NCBI GenBank assembly: GCA_030435675.1
Contig: CM059623.1
Span: forward strand, 3,870,012 to 3,934,011
Reading direction: 5' to 3'
Source of the DNA: Steinernema hermaphroditum
Lineage: Eukaryota; Nematoda; Chromadorea; Rhabditida; Steinernematidae
DNA length: 64,000 nucleotides
The translations under genes and the position numbers were made by a program. The notes under the pieces are model-generated. The model did no database searches. It saw only the letters and a program-made list of their open reading frames with translations, and was not told where the DNA came from. Below are positions 23,934 to 35,850 of this stretch, in pieces (position 1 is the stretch's first letter; each line of letters starts with the position of its first letter).

Positions 23934-26884
23934 ATGTGGACGACGATCAAGCAGCTTCTTTTCCTTGTGCTCCTCTTTCTCTTTGTCGTCTCCAATGCCA
24001 TTCAGGTAAGCCTGCGTAATCTGGTGTGAGGGTGTCCGATCGCTATTGTCCTCTGGCGTCAAAACCTAATTAATTATGCCCCTTTGTTACTCGTAGAGAA
24101 TACGGTAATTACGCATTTTATGTGCCCTAAGGGTGCACCTGTCGTAGGAAAATTGTGTTAGTGTGATTCTCATTAGTGGGGAAAGTACATGTACAGGCAT
24201 CAGATATCAAATATGAATGAGATCATGAGCATGTATGTACAAGTTGGAGAGTAAGTGCATGGGGTCTGGGAATGTGACCTGAAAGGTCTCTTTTTAAGGC
24301 ATGTCTAGCCATCTAGGGGGTCATAGCTTGAGGGGGTCATAGCCAAGAGGGGGAATTCTAGGCATCATCCATAACCGCAAAAAATCATCCGCCTCCCTGT
24401 CAAAATGATGCATTGTTATTACACCTGTCCAGTGAGAAAAGCGGCACCATGACGTTTACAAATCTGTTATGTCTGGGCACCCACTAAGACAACGCCAGAA
24501 TTTTGAAAACAATTTGTTAAAATTGGACTTCCGACCACAAAAAAGTTGTTATTTCGTTATGCCAACAAAGGCGGCCGACGGGAACGTCGTCGGCCCCATT
24601 TGACGTTTCAACGAGCACACACCGGGAAAACAGGCTCCGACGTAATGCTTAGTTTTCTCGTTATTACACCTGTTCGCCGATAATGAGCCTACGGTAGATA
24701 TTGTTTAACCTGATTAGCTCGGCGGATGTGAAATGAAATTACGCCGGACGGCCTTAAGTACTCGGGGCCCGTTCCACTAATCCCAGGCACTCTAAATCCG
24801 GCCAAATCTTTGGCCGATGCAAATCCTTTCCGGAAGCGTCGAAGGAGGGTGCTTACGTCAGAGGACAGCAATTTCACATGTCCGAAAAGTGCCAACAGAT
24901 CTGAACCCAAATCTTTCAGCAAACCGTCATGTGTGGCAGTTTGGCCGTCCAAGCCATCATCGAACCTCACCTGCCCGCCAACCCCATCAGGTACAAGTTC
25001 GTCGACATCAAAGAGCTGCTGCCGTCGACGAACGTCTGCAACGTGTCCACATCCAATGTGCCCGCTTTTGCGCCTACCGTAGCCGTACAAGGACTAGACA
25101 TCCTGACGCGGTGCGACGAATGCGCCGCCTGTCCCGACAAGCTGAAAACGATCCACCGGGTGACGACGGCACTGGCCAAGGAGACCAAGATGAACTCGCT
25201 GCTGATCCTGGTGCACACCAGCAAGATCATGCAGAAATTCGACAGCTCCACTGCGAGGTGAGTGGAGGCTTGACAAGAAAAAGTCGAGGTCGGGTCAAAT
25301 TACACAGCGAGTCGCAAAAACAGCGGGTGTAGTTCGGTGGGGGTGTTGTTTTTCGCAAAATAGAGAGTACTCGAAAGTGAAGAGGCGTCTGGCTTGACGA
25401 CCAAAGCTCGCCTCAGGCTAACCAAAGTTGCCTTGAAGTGACATCTAAGCATTCTTTTTTAGTTTTGCCTTCGCCGAAAGCATCCCCCACAACCTGGCCA
25501 ACAGCGCCTGCGAGATCAACATCTCCCCGTCCGGTGGACCTGAAGGCAACAGCGAAGGCGACGCCCTCCGAAGCTTCTCGAAGACGTCGGTCCTCTTCGT
25601 CAGCATCTCTTTCATCATCCTCATGGTCATCTCACTGGCCTGGCTGGTCTTCTACTACGTCCAGCGGTACGAGATTCCATCTCTTTTGTCTTAGCTCATG
25701 AAACATTTATAGGTTCCGCTATGCGCACGCCAAAGATCGCATGCAGCGAAGACTATTCAACGCGGCCAAGAAGGCCCTCGCCAAGATCCCCACCCGCCAG
25801 TTGCGCCAAGGCGACCTGCAGCTCGACGCCGACTGTCCCGTGTGCATCGACCCTTATAATGTTGGCGACGTGATTAGGACACTTCCCTGCAGGTAATTCG
25901 CTCAGTCGTTAAATCAACTTAACAACTCTGACCTTTAAGACACATTTTCCACAAGACCTGTGTCGATCCTTGGCTTCTTGAACATCGAACGTGCCCTATG
26001 TGCAAGCAGGACATTCTGAAAGCGTTCGGCATGAACATCGTCAATAGCAGCGGAAGGAGGCGACCTCATCTGTCGTCGTCTACGTCTCCTGGAGACCCGA
26101 CCAACAGGGCGAACTCGCAGGATTCGGATCACGGCAGCGAAGACGAGACGAACTCTGATTCGCAGCAGTTCCCCTATCCTACTTCGATGGGCAATGACAT
26201 CCAGGATCCTTTCGGATTCACACCGTCCACCTCCCCTCAATTGGTAAGTTCTGGGTTCATATATACTGCGCTTTCAATCAGGCCTAATAAGCCAAAATCG
26301 TAGATATACAAACTATGTACACATAAGACTAATTCGCCCTTTTCTTTCAGGTGATGCACGCCAAGAACGCCCGAGGATTCTCGATCATCCCTCTCACCGT
26401 GCACAGCACCTGTGAACGTCCCTCTACGCAGCCGGCCACCCTTCCGTCCGAAGACGGCGCCTCCGTGTCCACCGGCTCCGCCACCGGCTCAGCATCATCT
26501 TCCCGTGTTATCGTCGTGCCTGCCAACTCCTCGAAAGGCCACGTCGTCAACCTGGTGCACGTCCGCTCCAGGTCGCTGACCCAAAACGCCCAAGAACGTC
26601 CTGCTACCGTCGGCGGCGACATGATCGTCCATCACCCGCAAACCGTGGCCACCTTCCGGGCGCCCCGAAACTCACTTCCCGACCGGGATGTCGAAGCCGG
26701 GCACTCGAACATGCGCTACAGTGCACAGGCCATGCGCCGCATCGACACGCCAGCCGTGCAGAGGGTGGGCACGGCGCCGCCGAGGGTGCGTACCCTTGTC
26801 CCGGTCTCTCATCCCCACACGCCGCCACAACGATCGCCGTTGCCATTTGCCGCCGCCGACTGCGTCAGCGCCGAATCCATCTGA
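23934..26884 (+). CDS. Goliath/RNF130-type transmembrane RING-H2 E3 ubiquitin ligase
   Basis: Six exons: 23934-24005, 24920-25257, 25463-25666, 25713-25892, 25940-26243, 26351-26884; 543 aa, every junction in frame. Exon 1 encodes only a signal peptide ([14 protein letters not shown]...). A luminal region follows, where vertebrate relatives carry a protease-associated domain; its similarity here is weak. Then come a membrane segment ([20 protein letters not shown]), a basic stretch with [14 protein letters not shown], and a RING-H2 finger running from CPVC through CRHIFH and KTC to CPMC in the Goliath/GRAIL spacing. The C-terminus (about 200 aa) is Ser/Pro/Thr-rich and probably disordered. 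Family members sit in endosomal membranes and ubiquitinate membrane proteins. Intron 1 (914 nt) is much longer than the others (46-205 nt). AATAAA lies near 27,015. The family call is firm; the exact ortholog (C. elegans has several) is not. Confidence 0.93.
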
Positions 26885-29800
26885 ACGCTGAACACAACCA
26901 CTCAATTTCCGACTTTTCTTCTTTCACTACGGGTTTATTCGCAATATCTATCGCACTGATCTCTGAATTGTCTCTATCTCTTCTTTTCGTTGATCTCAAT
27001 GAGGTGAAGAAAATAATAAATTCTATGATATAGCACGCTGCAGTACTGGGAAAATTCCGTCGGGCTTTCCCATAATCGCACATAACATCAGAATGAAGAG
27101 ATATCTTGCGCTGTAGAAGAATTGGAACCTCTCACAAGAAGAGACGGGATCGCGGAACTAGATGGCAAGGCGAGAGGTTGCATATCCCTGACAACTCAGA
27201 TTAAAGGTGTCAGTTCGGTCCCTTGTGGGTTCCACGTGTAAATAAGACACTGCAGAACTGACTGGACTATGGTGCGGTAAAAGTTGAAGATTCACGAACT
27301 GGTCATAAAGAAATCAAGTATTATAGAACGGGAGGAGCCAGACAAGTCACATGTAGTTCGTACAAGCCATATAATTCAATCTAAACAGAACAGCACCTGT
27401 AGGTGATTCCATGATTCCACAATATCGGTGCGGTATAACACTATTAGACATTAGATACTGTTGCCTGCTTGAGTGGAAACTTTACCAGGATGATTTACAA
27501 ATCGAAATCGAAGGAGATTCCCAGTGGACTCAAAAAAAATGAATTGAAACGTTCGTCATCGACATCCTCATTTAAAGATTGGCGGTAGGTCAACCCAGCG
27601 GCCAAGTCTATTTAGTAGTAATTTATGACTCCTAGAATCTTCTAGTGGAAGTTGGTTTTAGATGTTGCCCTAAAACATTGTGTATTGATCAACTCTCATA
27701 AACCTTGGCCTTGATGTGGATTTCGTCGATCCGCTGAAAATCCGCTTTCCATCCAGATTCCCATGAAAGACAAAGACACGCCGTAATCACTGCTTCTCAT
27801 CTTCAGCGAGGATCTTATTAGTTTGCGGAGATGGAGAAGCGGCGAAGAGGTTGGATACCTGTAGCGTCGAGATGGTGGAGCAGAACGAACTGAGACACTC
27901 ATCATCAGAGCGTCACACGGCGTTAGGTTTCGGCTATGTAGTGAATCTTCGGGTGTTCATGATGGCCTGATATCTAAAAGTGAGAACTACGTCTCCATAT
28001 CTTCTGGGAGCTGAACCAACAACGACGTCCACACTAATGCAAAGATGCATACATTGCAGTCACGTACGATAAATTGACATTCCAGAAATGCACTAAATCA
28101 GCGTTTCCGTCTTATAGTTCGATTCCGAGAAAAGACTTTGTTTGTTAAACTTATGTTTGCTTGACCTGTTAGCTTTTCTTCCAAGTACGCACATCTGAAG
28201 TTTAGTGTCTAATCGAAGATGGCAACGCTGCACTGCACCACGTTTTAATCTCTAGGCGTTCGCGTGTCTGTCGGTGTTTGTCGCTCTTTTCTAAACACTC
28301 CAGAACGGTTGATGAGTTGACGACCTTGCTTGGCCTTCTATTTACCTTTTCCCGTGGCACCTGCAGGAGTTTAGTACTCAACAGCTGTCCTCTCTAGTTC
28401 TAAGAATCAAGGCAAAGTAGGCGCAAACTTTCAGCCGAGAAAGATATCATTTTTCGTATGTCCCATGTTTTTATTGCAAACGGCGAAGTGTATTTGTACC
28501 GACAGTCGATACATTATGACTCACTGTCCTAAAGATTACAAAACAATTTGTTGAATCAGCCTGTTCGAAATCAAACGTCGCGTTCTTTCGTTATTGGTTG
28601 AACCGGCTATAACTGTTATTGACTAATGTGTTGTGTAACTACGACTTTTAAATCAGCGAAGTCGACTGGGTAAAATTTCCCAATCCGAGTCAGAGAGACC
28701 CACATGACCTTCAACTCTGATCTTTTCACAGCGCTCTTAGGAAGATAGTCGCTATTGTGCTCAGTATATAAAGCGGTTCGAGTCTCGGAAAGCGTTCTGG
28801 AGCCAAGTGAGCCAAGCGTTTCAGAATTCGAGATTGAGCCGGCTCAGGTGGCTGCATCGCTTTAAACCAGGGTTTGGCATAGGTTTTAGCCGATCCATTC
28901 AACCAATCCGTCCGCTTATGCGGTTGAACCGTCCTGTTAGTGAACTTCAACCGAGCCGTCTTCTCTGGGCCGCCCCCGGGGGTCTCTGCTTTGAACCATT
29001 GCTTTGAACCATCGCACTTAAAATATGGTCCCTCGAAATCCCAACAAATTCAAATCTGGACGGTCCAAATCCCAATGAGGACGGTGAAGTCACAATCAGA
29101 GATGAGCTTCGGCTAAGCCGTATTTCCGGTTGGCCAGCCAACTCAGCCGTTCAACGGTTTAACAACTGATACGGATACAGCTCATCCGATCTCTGAACCT
29201 GAGTACTTAATGAATCGCGAAGTTGGGTCCAAATCGGCCCCAGGCGTTATAATGTTTTGTTGACTATTTCTCAGAATGTTATCGTTGTTTTCTACTTCGA
29301 AAAATCCATTTCCCACATGGATCTATGCTGTGTCGGAATGAGAGAAATGCTCGTTTACCATGAAAGGAAATGAGACATAGCCTGTGTCGATGGAGAAAAA
29401 CAGGTGTTATTTCTTCACTAACCATTGAATATAGTTTATTCGTAATCAGAGATGTTTGTCTCCTCTGTTTGATAGGCAGCGCGGCAACGGACGGTCATCT
29501 TTTCGGTTTTCTTATGGTCCAAATGTTCAAAACATGACAAATAAATACCGTAATCTCCGTCTCCGTACTTTTATTTATTCTTTCTAGAGAAGCAGATTAC
29601 AGGAGCGGTGTCGGGTTTTTTTCACCTTTTTTGTATTGATTGTGGCGAGGAGGCAAAATACAGTAGTCACGGAGCATGGTCCTGTGCCTGTTTCCCTGAC
29701 CGTGCAGTCTCTTCGCGAATGTTGTTTCCTGCCGTTGATTACGGTATCGTCTCCTCGCTCGCCCACTCGGCTTTGTCGTTTTTAAGCGTGAATAGCCAAT

Positions 29801-30367
29801 TTCCATTTCCACCTGGCTCTGGGCTGGAATGAGACGTCAGCTCTCTCAATTTTCAGACGTCTATTCTACCTTCCTTTTGTCTGAAACCAGCCGGTGGAAT
29901 CAAGATTCTTTTCGAAATAAGTGCTTTTCGATTTGTGCTTCTGCTCGAAGTTCGACAATTTCTGAGATCTGAGGGCCTCTATTGCCGTTGATGATTTTCG
30001 GCAACGAAGAAATGCTGCTGATGAGTTGAGATGAAACTTGAAGCATGATACAAACCTCTCGGTTGCTTCCGCTCCACAGACCACAGTTTCCATTTTAGAC
30101 GTTTTTCGTGACGTTTATGGACTTCATTTTGCCTACAATGAATCCTGGATCGATCGATTTCGGTGCAATCGATCGAGTCCCTGTAAATTCAAGAACTGAT
30201 ATCGTTCTCCATAAGTGTGATGAGTGTGCCTGCGAGTTTTTTGCTTGCATAGATTAGTTATTGATAGATTTTTGCATAGCACGACTATTTCTTCCGAATT
30301 TCAGAATTTGTCCATTCGTGTTATGATAGAAATTGTTCTGACTCTCTCGCCATCTTCGCATTTCAGC
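26885..30367. other. Intergenic, no gene seen
   Basis: 3' flank of the RING gene followed by about 3 kb with only short frames. Patches near 28,800-29,000 and 29,095-29,180 have GAGCC- and CCGAGCC-type repetition that recurs elsewhere. CATTTCAG at 30,359-30,366, two bases before the next ATG, is the probable trans-splice acceptor of the downstream phosphatase. Confidence 0.4.
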
Positions 30368-31778
30368 ATGACCGAACGAGTGCGATGGAAGGTGAAAGTG
30401 ATGACGTATAACGTGAACGGAAAGCAACCGGATGAAGCAGCTTTGGTAAGGCTCATGGCCGATGAGAATCTCTGGGGAGCTGATTTTGTCGCCGTTGGAC
30501 TGCAAGTTTGTTTTTTCTTTTATATGGCTGTGTGAGAGTGTTGCTGTTTAGGAATTGCCACATTTTGATGCTGTGCGACCGGTTGTTTCGGAGCTCACCT
30601 GGTCGAAACATATCGCCAAATGGATGATAGCGCGGGGGTGTGTTCTCCTCAGAACGACGTGCTTGGCGAGCAACAGGCTACTTCTCTTCTCCAAAGCTGA
30701 CATTCTTCCATTAGTAACCTCAGCTTATTTACCCGTTGATATTGTGCCTATTGATTCAGATCGATCGCATCGACTTTCGCTACCTCCGGTCGACGATGTA
30801 CGGTCTTGCCGGCTACAAGGGATCCATAGCTGTGCGAATCGAATTCGGTGGCGACCAAGCCTCGCTCTGCTTCGTCACAAGCCATCTGTTTCACTCCGAG
30901 AAGTTCTATTGGAAGCGTGTCGAGCAATACCGGACGACTTATGCGCAGTGTACCTTTGAAGACAAGAAATCGATAGGTCCAAGATTTGTCGTTTGGATGG
31001 GGGACCTAAACTGGCGCATTGATACGACAACCGACGCCGAGAAGGTGGCCAACGAAGTATCATCGATGGAGGGAAATTCAAAATCTCTGACAACTTACCT
31101 CTTTAAACACGACCAGCTGAAACGGGCTATGGTGCTTGACCACGCCTTCCACCATCTCACCGAGGGCGATGTGTCGTTTCTTCCCACTTATCGTCTTCTG
31201 GTGTGTTGTTGTCTTCCTTATGCCTCTATTCTTTCTCTTAGGTTGGAACAGATCAGTATGACCTGAAGAGAGTTCCTTCGTGGTGCGACAGAATACTCTA
31301 CAAGGAGAGTAAAGAATTCGAATTGGTCCGATATGCGTCGAATACGAGAATCAAAACAAGCGATCACTTTCCGGTTATCGGCGAATTTATATGTACAATG
31401 CAGACTCCAAGGCCGTCCGAACTAGTGCAGTTCCTACACCTTCAAAGGTGGTACTCCGGAGTGCCGCTGGCTTGTCGTTTCCGATATCAGAAGTCTTTCT
31501 GGAAACGAGAGGGCTCGTATAAGGACTGGATCGGTATCTACGCAAATGTCATTTCTGATGTCAGAGACCCACTAAAGACTGTTTCCGTCGTTGCAACATA
31601 CGAAGAATACTTTGACGGTAAAAGAATAAAATAAAGCAATCGATTTCAATTCGCTTCAGGCTACGACAGCACAATCGCCGTGCTCCCACCGCTGCAAACG
31701 GGCATCTATCGCGCTGGCTATTTCAGCCACAAACGTGGATGCCTGATCGGACTCTCTGCGCCCTTTGCCGTCTCATAG
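30368..31778 (+). CDS. Inositol polyphosphate 5-phosphatase with SKICH domain (INPP5K/SKIP type), copy 1
   Basis: Exons 30368-30505, 30552-30713, 30760-31200, 31242-31617, 31660-31778; 411 aa. The catalytic domain (about aa 5-330) shows the family signatures in order: TYNVNG, GLQE, LLLFSK, KGSIAVRI, TSHLFH, WMGDLNWRID, FLPTYRLLVGTDQYD, RVPSWCDRILY and SDHFPV. The GDLNWR and SDH motifs hold the phosphate- and metal-binding residues of this enzyme class. The C-terminal 90 aa (WYSGVPLACRF...DWIGIY...) match a SKICH domain, as in human INPP5K and, as I recall, C. elegans CIL-1. The expected reaction is removal of the 5-phosphate from PI(4,5)P2 or PI(3,4,5)P3 at membranes. Introns are 41-46 nt. 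The start lies two bases after CATTTCAG, which suggests trans-splicing. A close paralog starts at 42,582. Confidence 0.92.
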
Positions 31779-32550
31779 TCACGCTAGAAATTGTGAACGA
31801 TTTGTGTATTATAGGTGTACGATAATAACAGTAAATTAAGCGAATGCGGAAAGGCAAGGTTCTATATTGCAGCATTACGGCGATTGTGGCAGCTGGAGTC
31901 GACTTTGTGTGTAGAGGGCAAGGCTAAGCTAGAGCGAAGATTTGGCGAGATGCGACATATTGCTGAACCGAATCGTCATAATCGCTGTTGATGGAGAGTG
32001 ACCGTCTGAGGAAAGTGGTTACTGTAAGCCACAAAGAAAGAACTCACCAACTCTAAAGCGCCTCCATTCCTCAAACCAGGTCGACACGACCGCAACGGAA
32101 GCGCACGGGAGAGCGTGTGAATGCAAAGAAGCGAAGTCATTGTGTTTGCTGAAGGGCCGAGCTCCTTCGCCGAACTCGCTGGCGTCATTGAGTAAACAAA
32201 GGTCAATGGAGTGTTTTATTGAAATTTTTTTTAACTTTACATTTGCACAGAGGAGTGGCAGAGATGTTTCTGGACCTACATAGGTTTTAAAATTGTCCAT
32301 AAAGCCAATTTTCTACTTCAAACCTGGACAAGGAGCCGAACTACAATAGAGACGTTAAAAGTACATTCTAAAAATGCGACGGTCTAGACATTTTGGGGAT
32401 TTGGGGAGCTCAGTTGCAGCGTCGCCTCACTCCCGCGGAGCTCATTTGGCAGTCGTGTGTTGCTTCTGACCGGTTGTCACCTCCCAGGTAAGCTTCTCCT
32501 CTTTTAACCGTCACTGACCGTCTCCGTTTTCAGGGGTATAAAGACAAGCA
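31779..32550. other. Intergenic spacer
   Basis: No gene on either strand. TTTTCAG at 32,527-32,533 followed by 17 nt of leader marks the 5' end of the next gene. Confidence 0.5.
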
Positions 32551-33828
32551 ATGGCTGCCGAAGCGGAAACCGGATGGTTGAATGGCGTGATCGAGAAGTT
32601 GAACGGTCTGTACAATCGAACAGACATCAGCATCTGTCACGTGTTGTCGATGGACGACATCGTCGCCATTTTGACCTTTTCCACAAAGATAATTATGCAG
32701 GAAGGCTCGCTGGTCGAAGTGGAAGTACCCATCAAAGTCATCGGAGATATCCATGGACAGTACCAGGTTCAATCACTCCTGTTGTTTTTCGGTCAATTTG
32801 CCCGATTTAGGACATGCACAAGCTATTCGACCTTATCGGTCGGGTCCCCAATGAGCGTATGATCTTCTTGGGTGACTATGTTGATCGTGGACCGCAGTCT
32901 CTCGAGGTCATCGTGTATTTGTTGGCCCTGAAGCTCCGCTACCGCGACAAAATCTACTTGCTTCGAGGAAATCACGAAACGCCAGCAGTTAATCGCATCT
33001 ACGGGTTCTACGAGGAATGTGTCCGGAAATACAGGTGTGTCTGCGCACCTTTTACCTCTTAGAACATGTTTGTTATTTTGCAGTGTCGCTCTTTGGTGGG
33101 AATTCCAAACAGTCTTCAACCGGCTCCCCATGGCCGGCCTTATCTCGAAAAAGGTGCTCTGCATGCACGGCGGTCTGAGTCCTGAACTGACCAGCCTTGA
33201 GCAGATTCGTCAGATTGTACGGCCTTGTGAGCCGCAGGACCGCGGTCTTCTCATCGACTTGCTGTGGTCGGATCCAACCAACAAGGGAGATGGATGGTTC
33301 TACTCGCCTCGTGGAATCAGTTATGCGTTCGGAAAAGGCGTCATGCAGGCAGCCACCAAGCTGCTGGGAGTAGACATGGTTATTCGCGCCCATCAGGTCG
33401 TCCAGGACGGCTATGAAGTGATGGTTGGGCGCCAGCTTATCACCATCTTCTCGGCGCCTAATTATTGCGGCCAGTTTAACAACGCCGCCGCCGTCGTCTG
33501 CATCGATGCCGATCTTCAGGTATTCCACCAGTTATGTGAACCCAATTCTGATCACCTTGTTAAGGTCACTTTCCAACAGCTTCGCACGAACGCTCCTCCC
33601 AACTGCAACCGCCCGGCGCCGCCTGTGGCTTGCGAGCTGCCTTACAAGCCGAACAGTCCTCTGCCAACCATGAAGATCGGCGACGGGAAGACGTCTCTTG
33701 CTTCGCCTGCCTCCCCTGGAAGCAACGAAAGCGATAAGAAGTCGGATAAAGAGCAGAAGACCGACCCGGAGAAGAAGGCTGAAAAGGATGAGAACAATAA
33801 TAAGGTAGCTACTGCTCCTGGTGCTTAG
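32551..33828 (+). CDS. PP1-like serine/threonine protein phosphatase with charged C-terminal tail
   Basis: Exons 32551-32766, 32811-33034, 33084-33828; 394 aa. All metal and catalytic motifs of the PPP family are present: GDIHGQ, GDYVDRG, GNHE, the HGGLSP histidine, [11 protein letters not shown] and [12 protein letters not shown]. The overall match is to PP1, but with substitutions at usually invariant places (GNHETPAVN where PP1 has GNHECASIN, and [10 protein letters not shown] where PP1 has NDRGVSFTFG). A tail of about 90 residues is rich in Lys, Asp, Glu and Ser, and canonical PP1 (about 330 aa) lacks it. Nematodes have many divergent PP1 paralogs, several expressed in sperm, and this probably belongs with them; that is inference. 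Introns are 44 and 49 nt. The polyadenylation signal AATAAA is at 33,865. Confidence 0.93.
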
Positions 33829-34513
33829 TCATTGACTGTGTGAGAACAGTGGAATTAACATCTGAATAAAGGTCATAATATCGTCACTGATGAATAGTAA
33901 AACTCGGAAGACTTGTGATGACAGCGGCAGCTCTTGCGGTAGTCAGGAGATCGCATTATTATATACTCGAGCTAGTCGCAAATAATTTGCACATTGTCGT
34001 CCATTCGATTTACTAGTATCTTGGTTTCAAGATGCTCAACAAAAATAAATGTGTGGACATGATTCTTCAAAATGAGAGCGAACTTTGGTTCGTAAGTGTA
34101 GGTCTCCCAACGCGATGTACTTGGAGGTTACTGTGGGGGAAGTTTTCCACGTTTGATTATCGAACCTGCTGAAACCTGCGAACGTTACTCCTTTTATGTA
34201 TGGACAAGATTTTGATGAACAGTCTCGCATGCGTGCCACTGTAAAGTGACCGGGCTGTGCGAGTTGCCAACAGCAGAAATGGCCCGTCATTGCCCGCTGT
34301 CTCAATTTGCTCATTTCAGACGGACTCTGCAGATGACCGTTTATAAACGTGTCCAGCAGTCGCTGCGGCCATTTCCGAGGTCGGTCGTCCAGCGAAACGT
34401 CGGAGCTCGTTCAGAGCAGCTGTCCATCGCCCAATCCGACTCGTCGGTATCTCCTCTATCGCTGTTCCTTCTTGTACAGTGATTTCATTTCAGTGCCGAT
34501 CAAATCCGGTGTG
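33829..34513. other. Intergenic and leader region
   Basis: 3' flank of the PP1-like gene, then a stretch with short frames (for example an ATG at 34,333) that do not join in phase to the next gene. CATTTCAG ending at 34,493 is the probable acceptor for the ATG at 34,514. Confidence 0.4.
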
Positions 34514-35585
34514 ATGGCTCCTGCGCTCAAGTTCGACGATGGACGGGAGCAGTTTTACGAGATAGTCCACCGGGAAGTCCAGCAGATTGAAGAACAGCAA
34601 CGAAATGTTATTAAGAGACTCGGGGACACACAGACCCTGCTGTCCGTCTTCTTAACTGCTCTGATCCTCATGGCGGTCTACCTAACCGCCACAGTCGTGT
34701 ATGACTTTTTCCGCGCTCGTACTGCTAAGAAGGTGAGTTCGATGTGGTTTATCCTTCTGGTAAAATAAGAAGCATTTCAGATGGGCGATCGTCTGTTTCC
34801 CGCGGAGGCCGCTCAAAACCGCGGCAAAAAGCATACAAAGAAAACCAATAAGCGGTCGAAAGGGGGTCATCGTTCGGAGACGGCAAAGACTTCGAAGAAA
34901 GGCAAGAAAACATTGAAGTCCGGAAAGACTGGCAAGAAAGGTTCAACGAAGAAATCTAAACACCGTCCGAAAAAGTCGAAGTCAAAGCACGGTGGAAAGA
35001 AATCCAAGAGCTCTAAAACTGCCAAATCGTATTTTGTTGGGCTTCGCGCTTATTTTCAGTCAGTTTTGCAGATTGAAGAAAGCTCAAAAGAAGGAGCGGG
35101 GCGCTCCGCACAAAAATTTGTCAGTCAGCACAATGAGCCTTCCGTCATCAAATGTGAATCTGAGTCGTAGCGACAAGGAAATCCGTGAGGTGAAGGTTAG
35201 TTGAAATGTGTCAGCCATCAAAAGCAAATAGTAAATTCAGAAACCTAAGTTGCACAAGAAGACGGTTTCTCAGCAGGGAGTTGAGATCGGAAAATTTCCA
35301 TTGCACCAAAACGATATGACCCGCTCTACTGTTGACGCTCCATTCATTAACACGCAACAAGATTTCAATCCTCCTGGCCGTTTGGATGATGCGGTTATCA
35401 ATGGAGGTACCATGGCTGCAACTCCAGTTCAACCCGGTTCCACGACGAAGCCCGGTCCACAGCTTCGTACCGGCGCCGACACTGTGGCGATCAATATGTC
35501 GAACATGGCTGCTCCTGGGCGCTTGGATGATTGTCTAATCCGTCAACAAGCCAGCGCTCAACTGGTTCCAGTCAGTATGTCTTGA
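34514..35585 (+). CDS. Lysine-rich single-pass membrane protein, unrecognised
   Basis: Exons 34514-34732, 34781-35028, 35072-35195, 35241-35585; 311 aa, in phase throughout. Residues 1-42 include a predicted helix (REQFYEIVHREVQQIEEQQR). Residues about 42-66 form one membrane segment (LLSVFLTALILMAVYLTATVV). The next 90 residues are extremely basic, dominated by Lys with Ser/Gly/Thr, resembling nucleolar or nucleic-acid-binding tails. The C-terminal 115 aa are acidic to neutral and contain a repeated motif, PGRLDDAVI and PGRLDDCLI, about 60 residues apart. I do not recognise the family. The 43-nt third intron has two possible AG acceptors; the second keeps the long frame open. Alternatively, translation could read through into KSYFVGLRAYFQ and stop at 35,170. 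Confidence 0.72.
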
Positions 35586-35850
35586 GTTTCCACTAGAATA
35601 AGATAACTTTCTTCAATTTTAGACGCTGGAAATAACGCGAAGTGAACAGTGAATTTATATGTAATGAGTATGTAATGCTTCGATTCGATTTTGTATGTAG
35701 ATGTTTATAGGGGGTTGCATATAGTAAATGGTTTTTATTGTGGTTTTCGCTTGATTGGTGTGTTTGGTTCGCCTCCTGTGTATGCGATATGTATTTTTCT
35801 CCTCATTGTTTTTGGTGTCTTATTGCACTTATTATCAGGCACTCATTGAG
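35586..35850. other. Short intergenic spacer
   Basis: No gene. TTATCAG at 35,832-35,838 and a 12-nt leader precede the next ATG, again consistent with trans-splicing. Confidence 0.5.
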
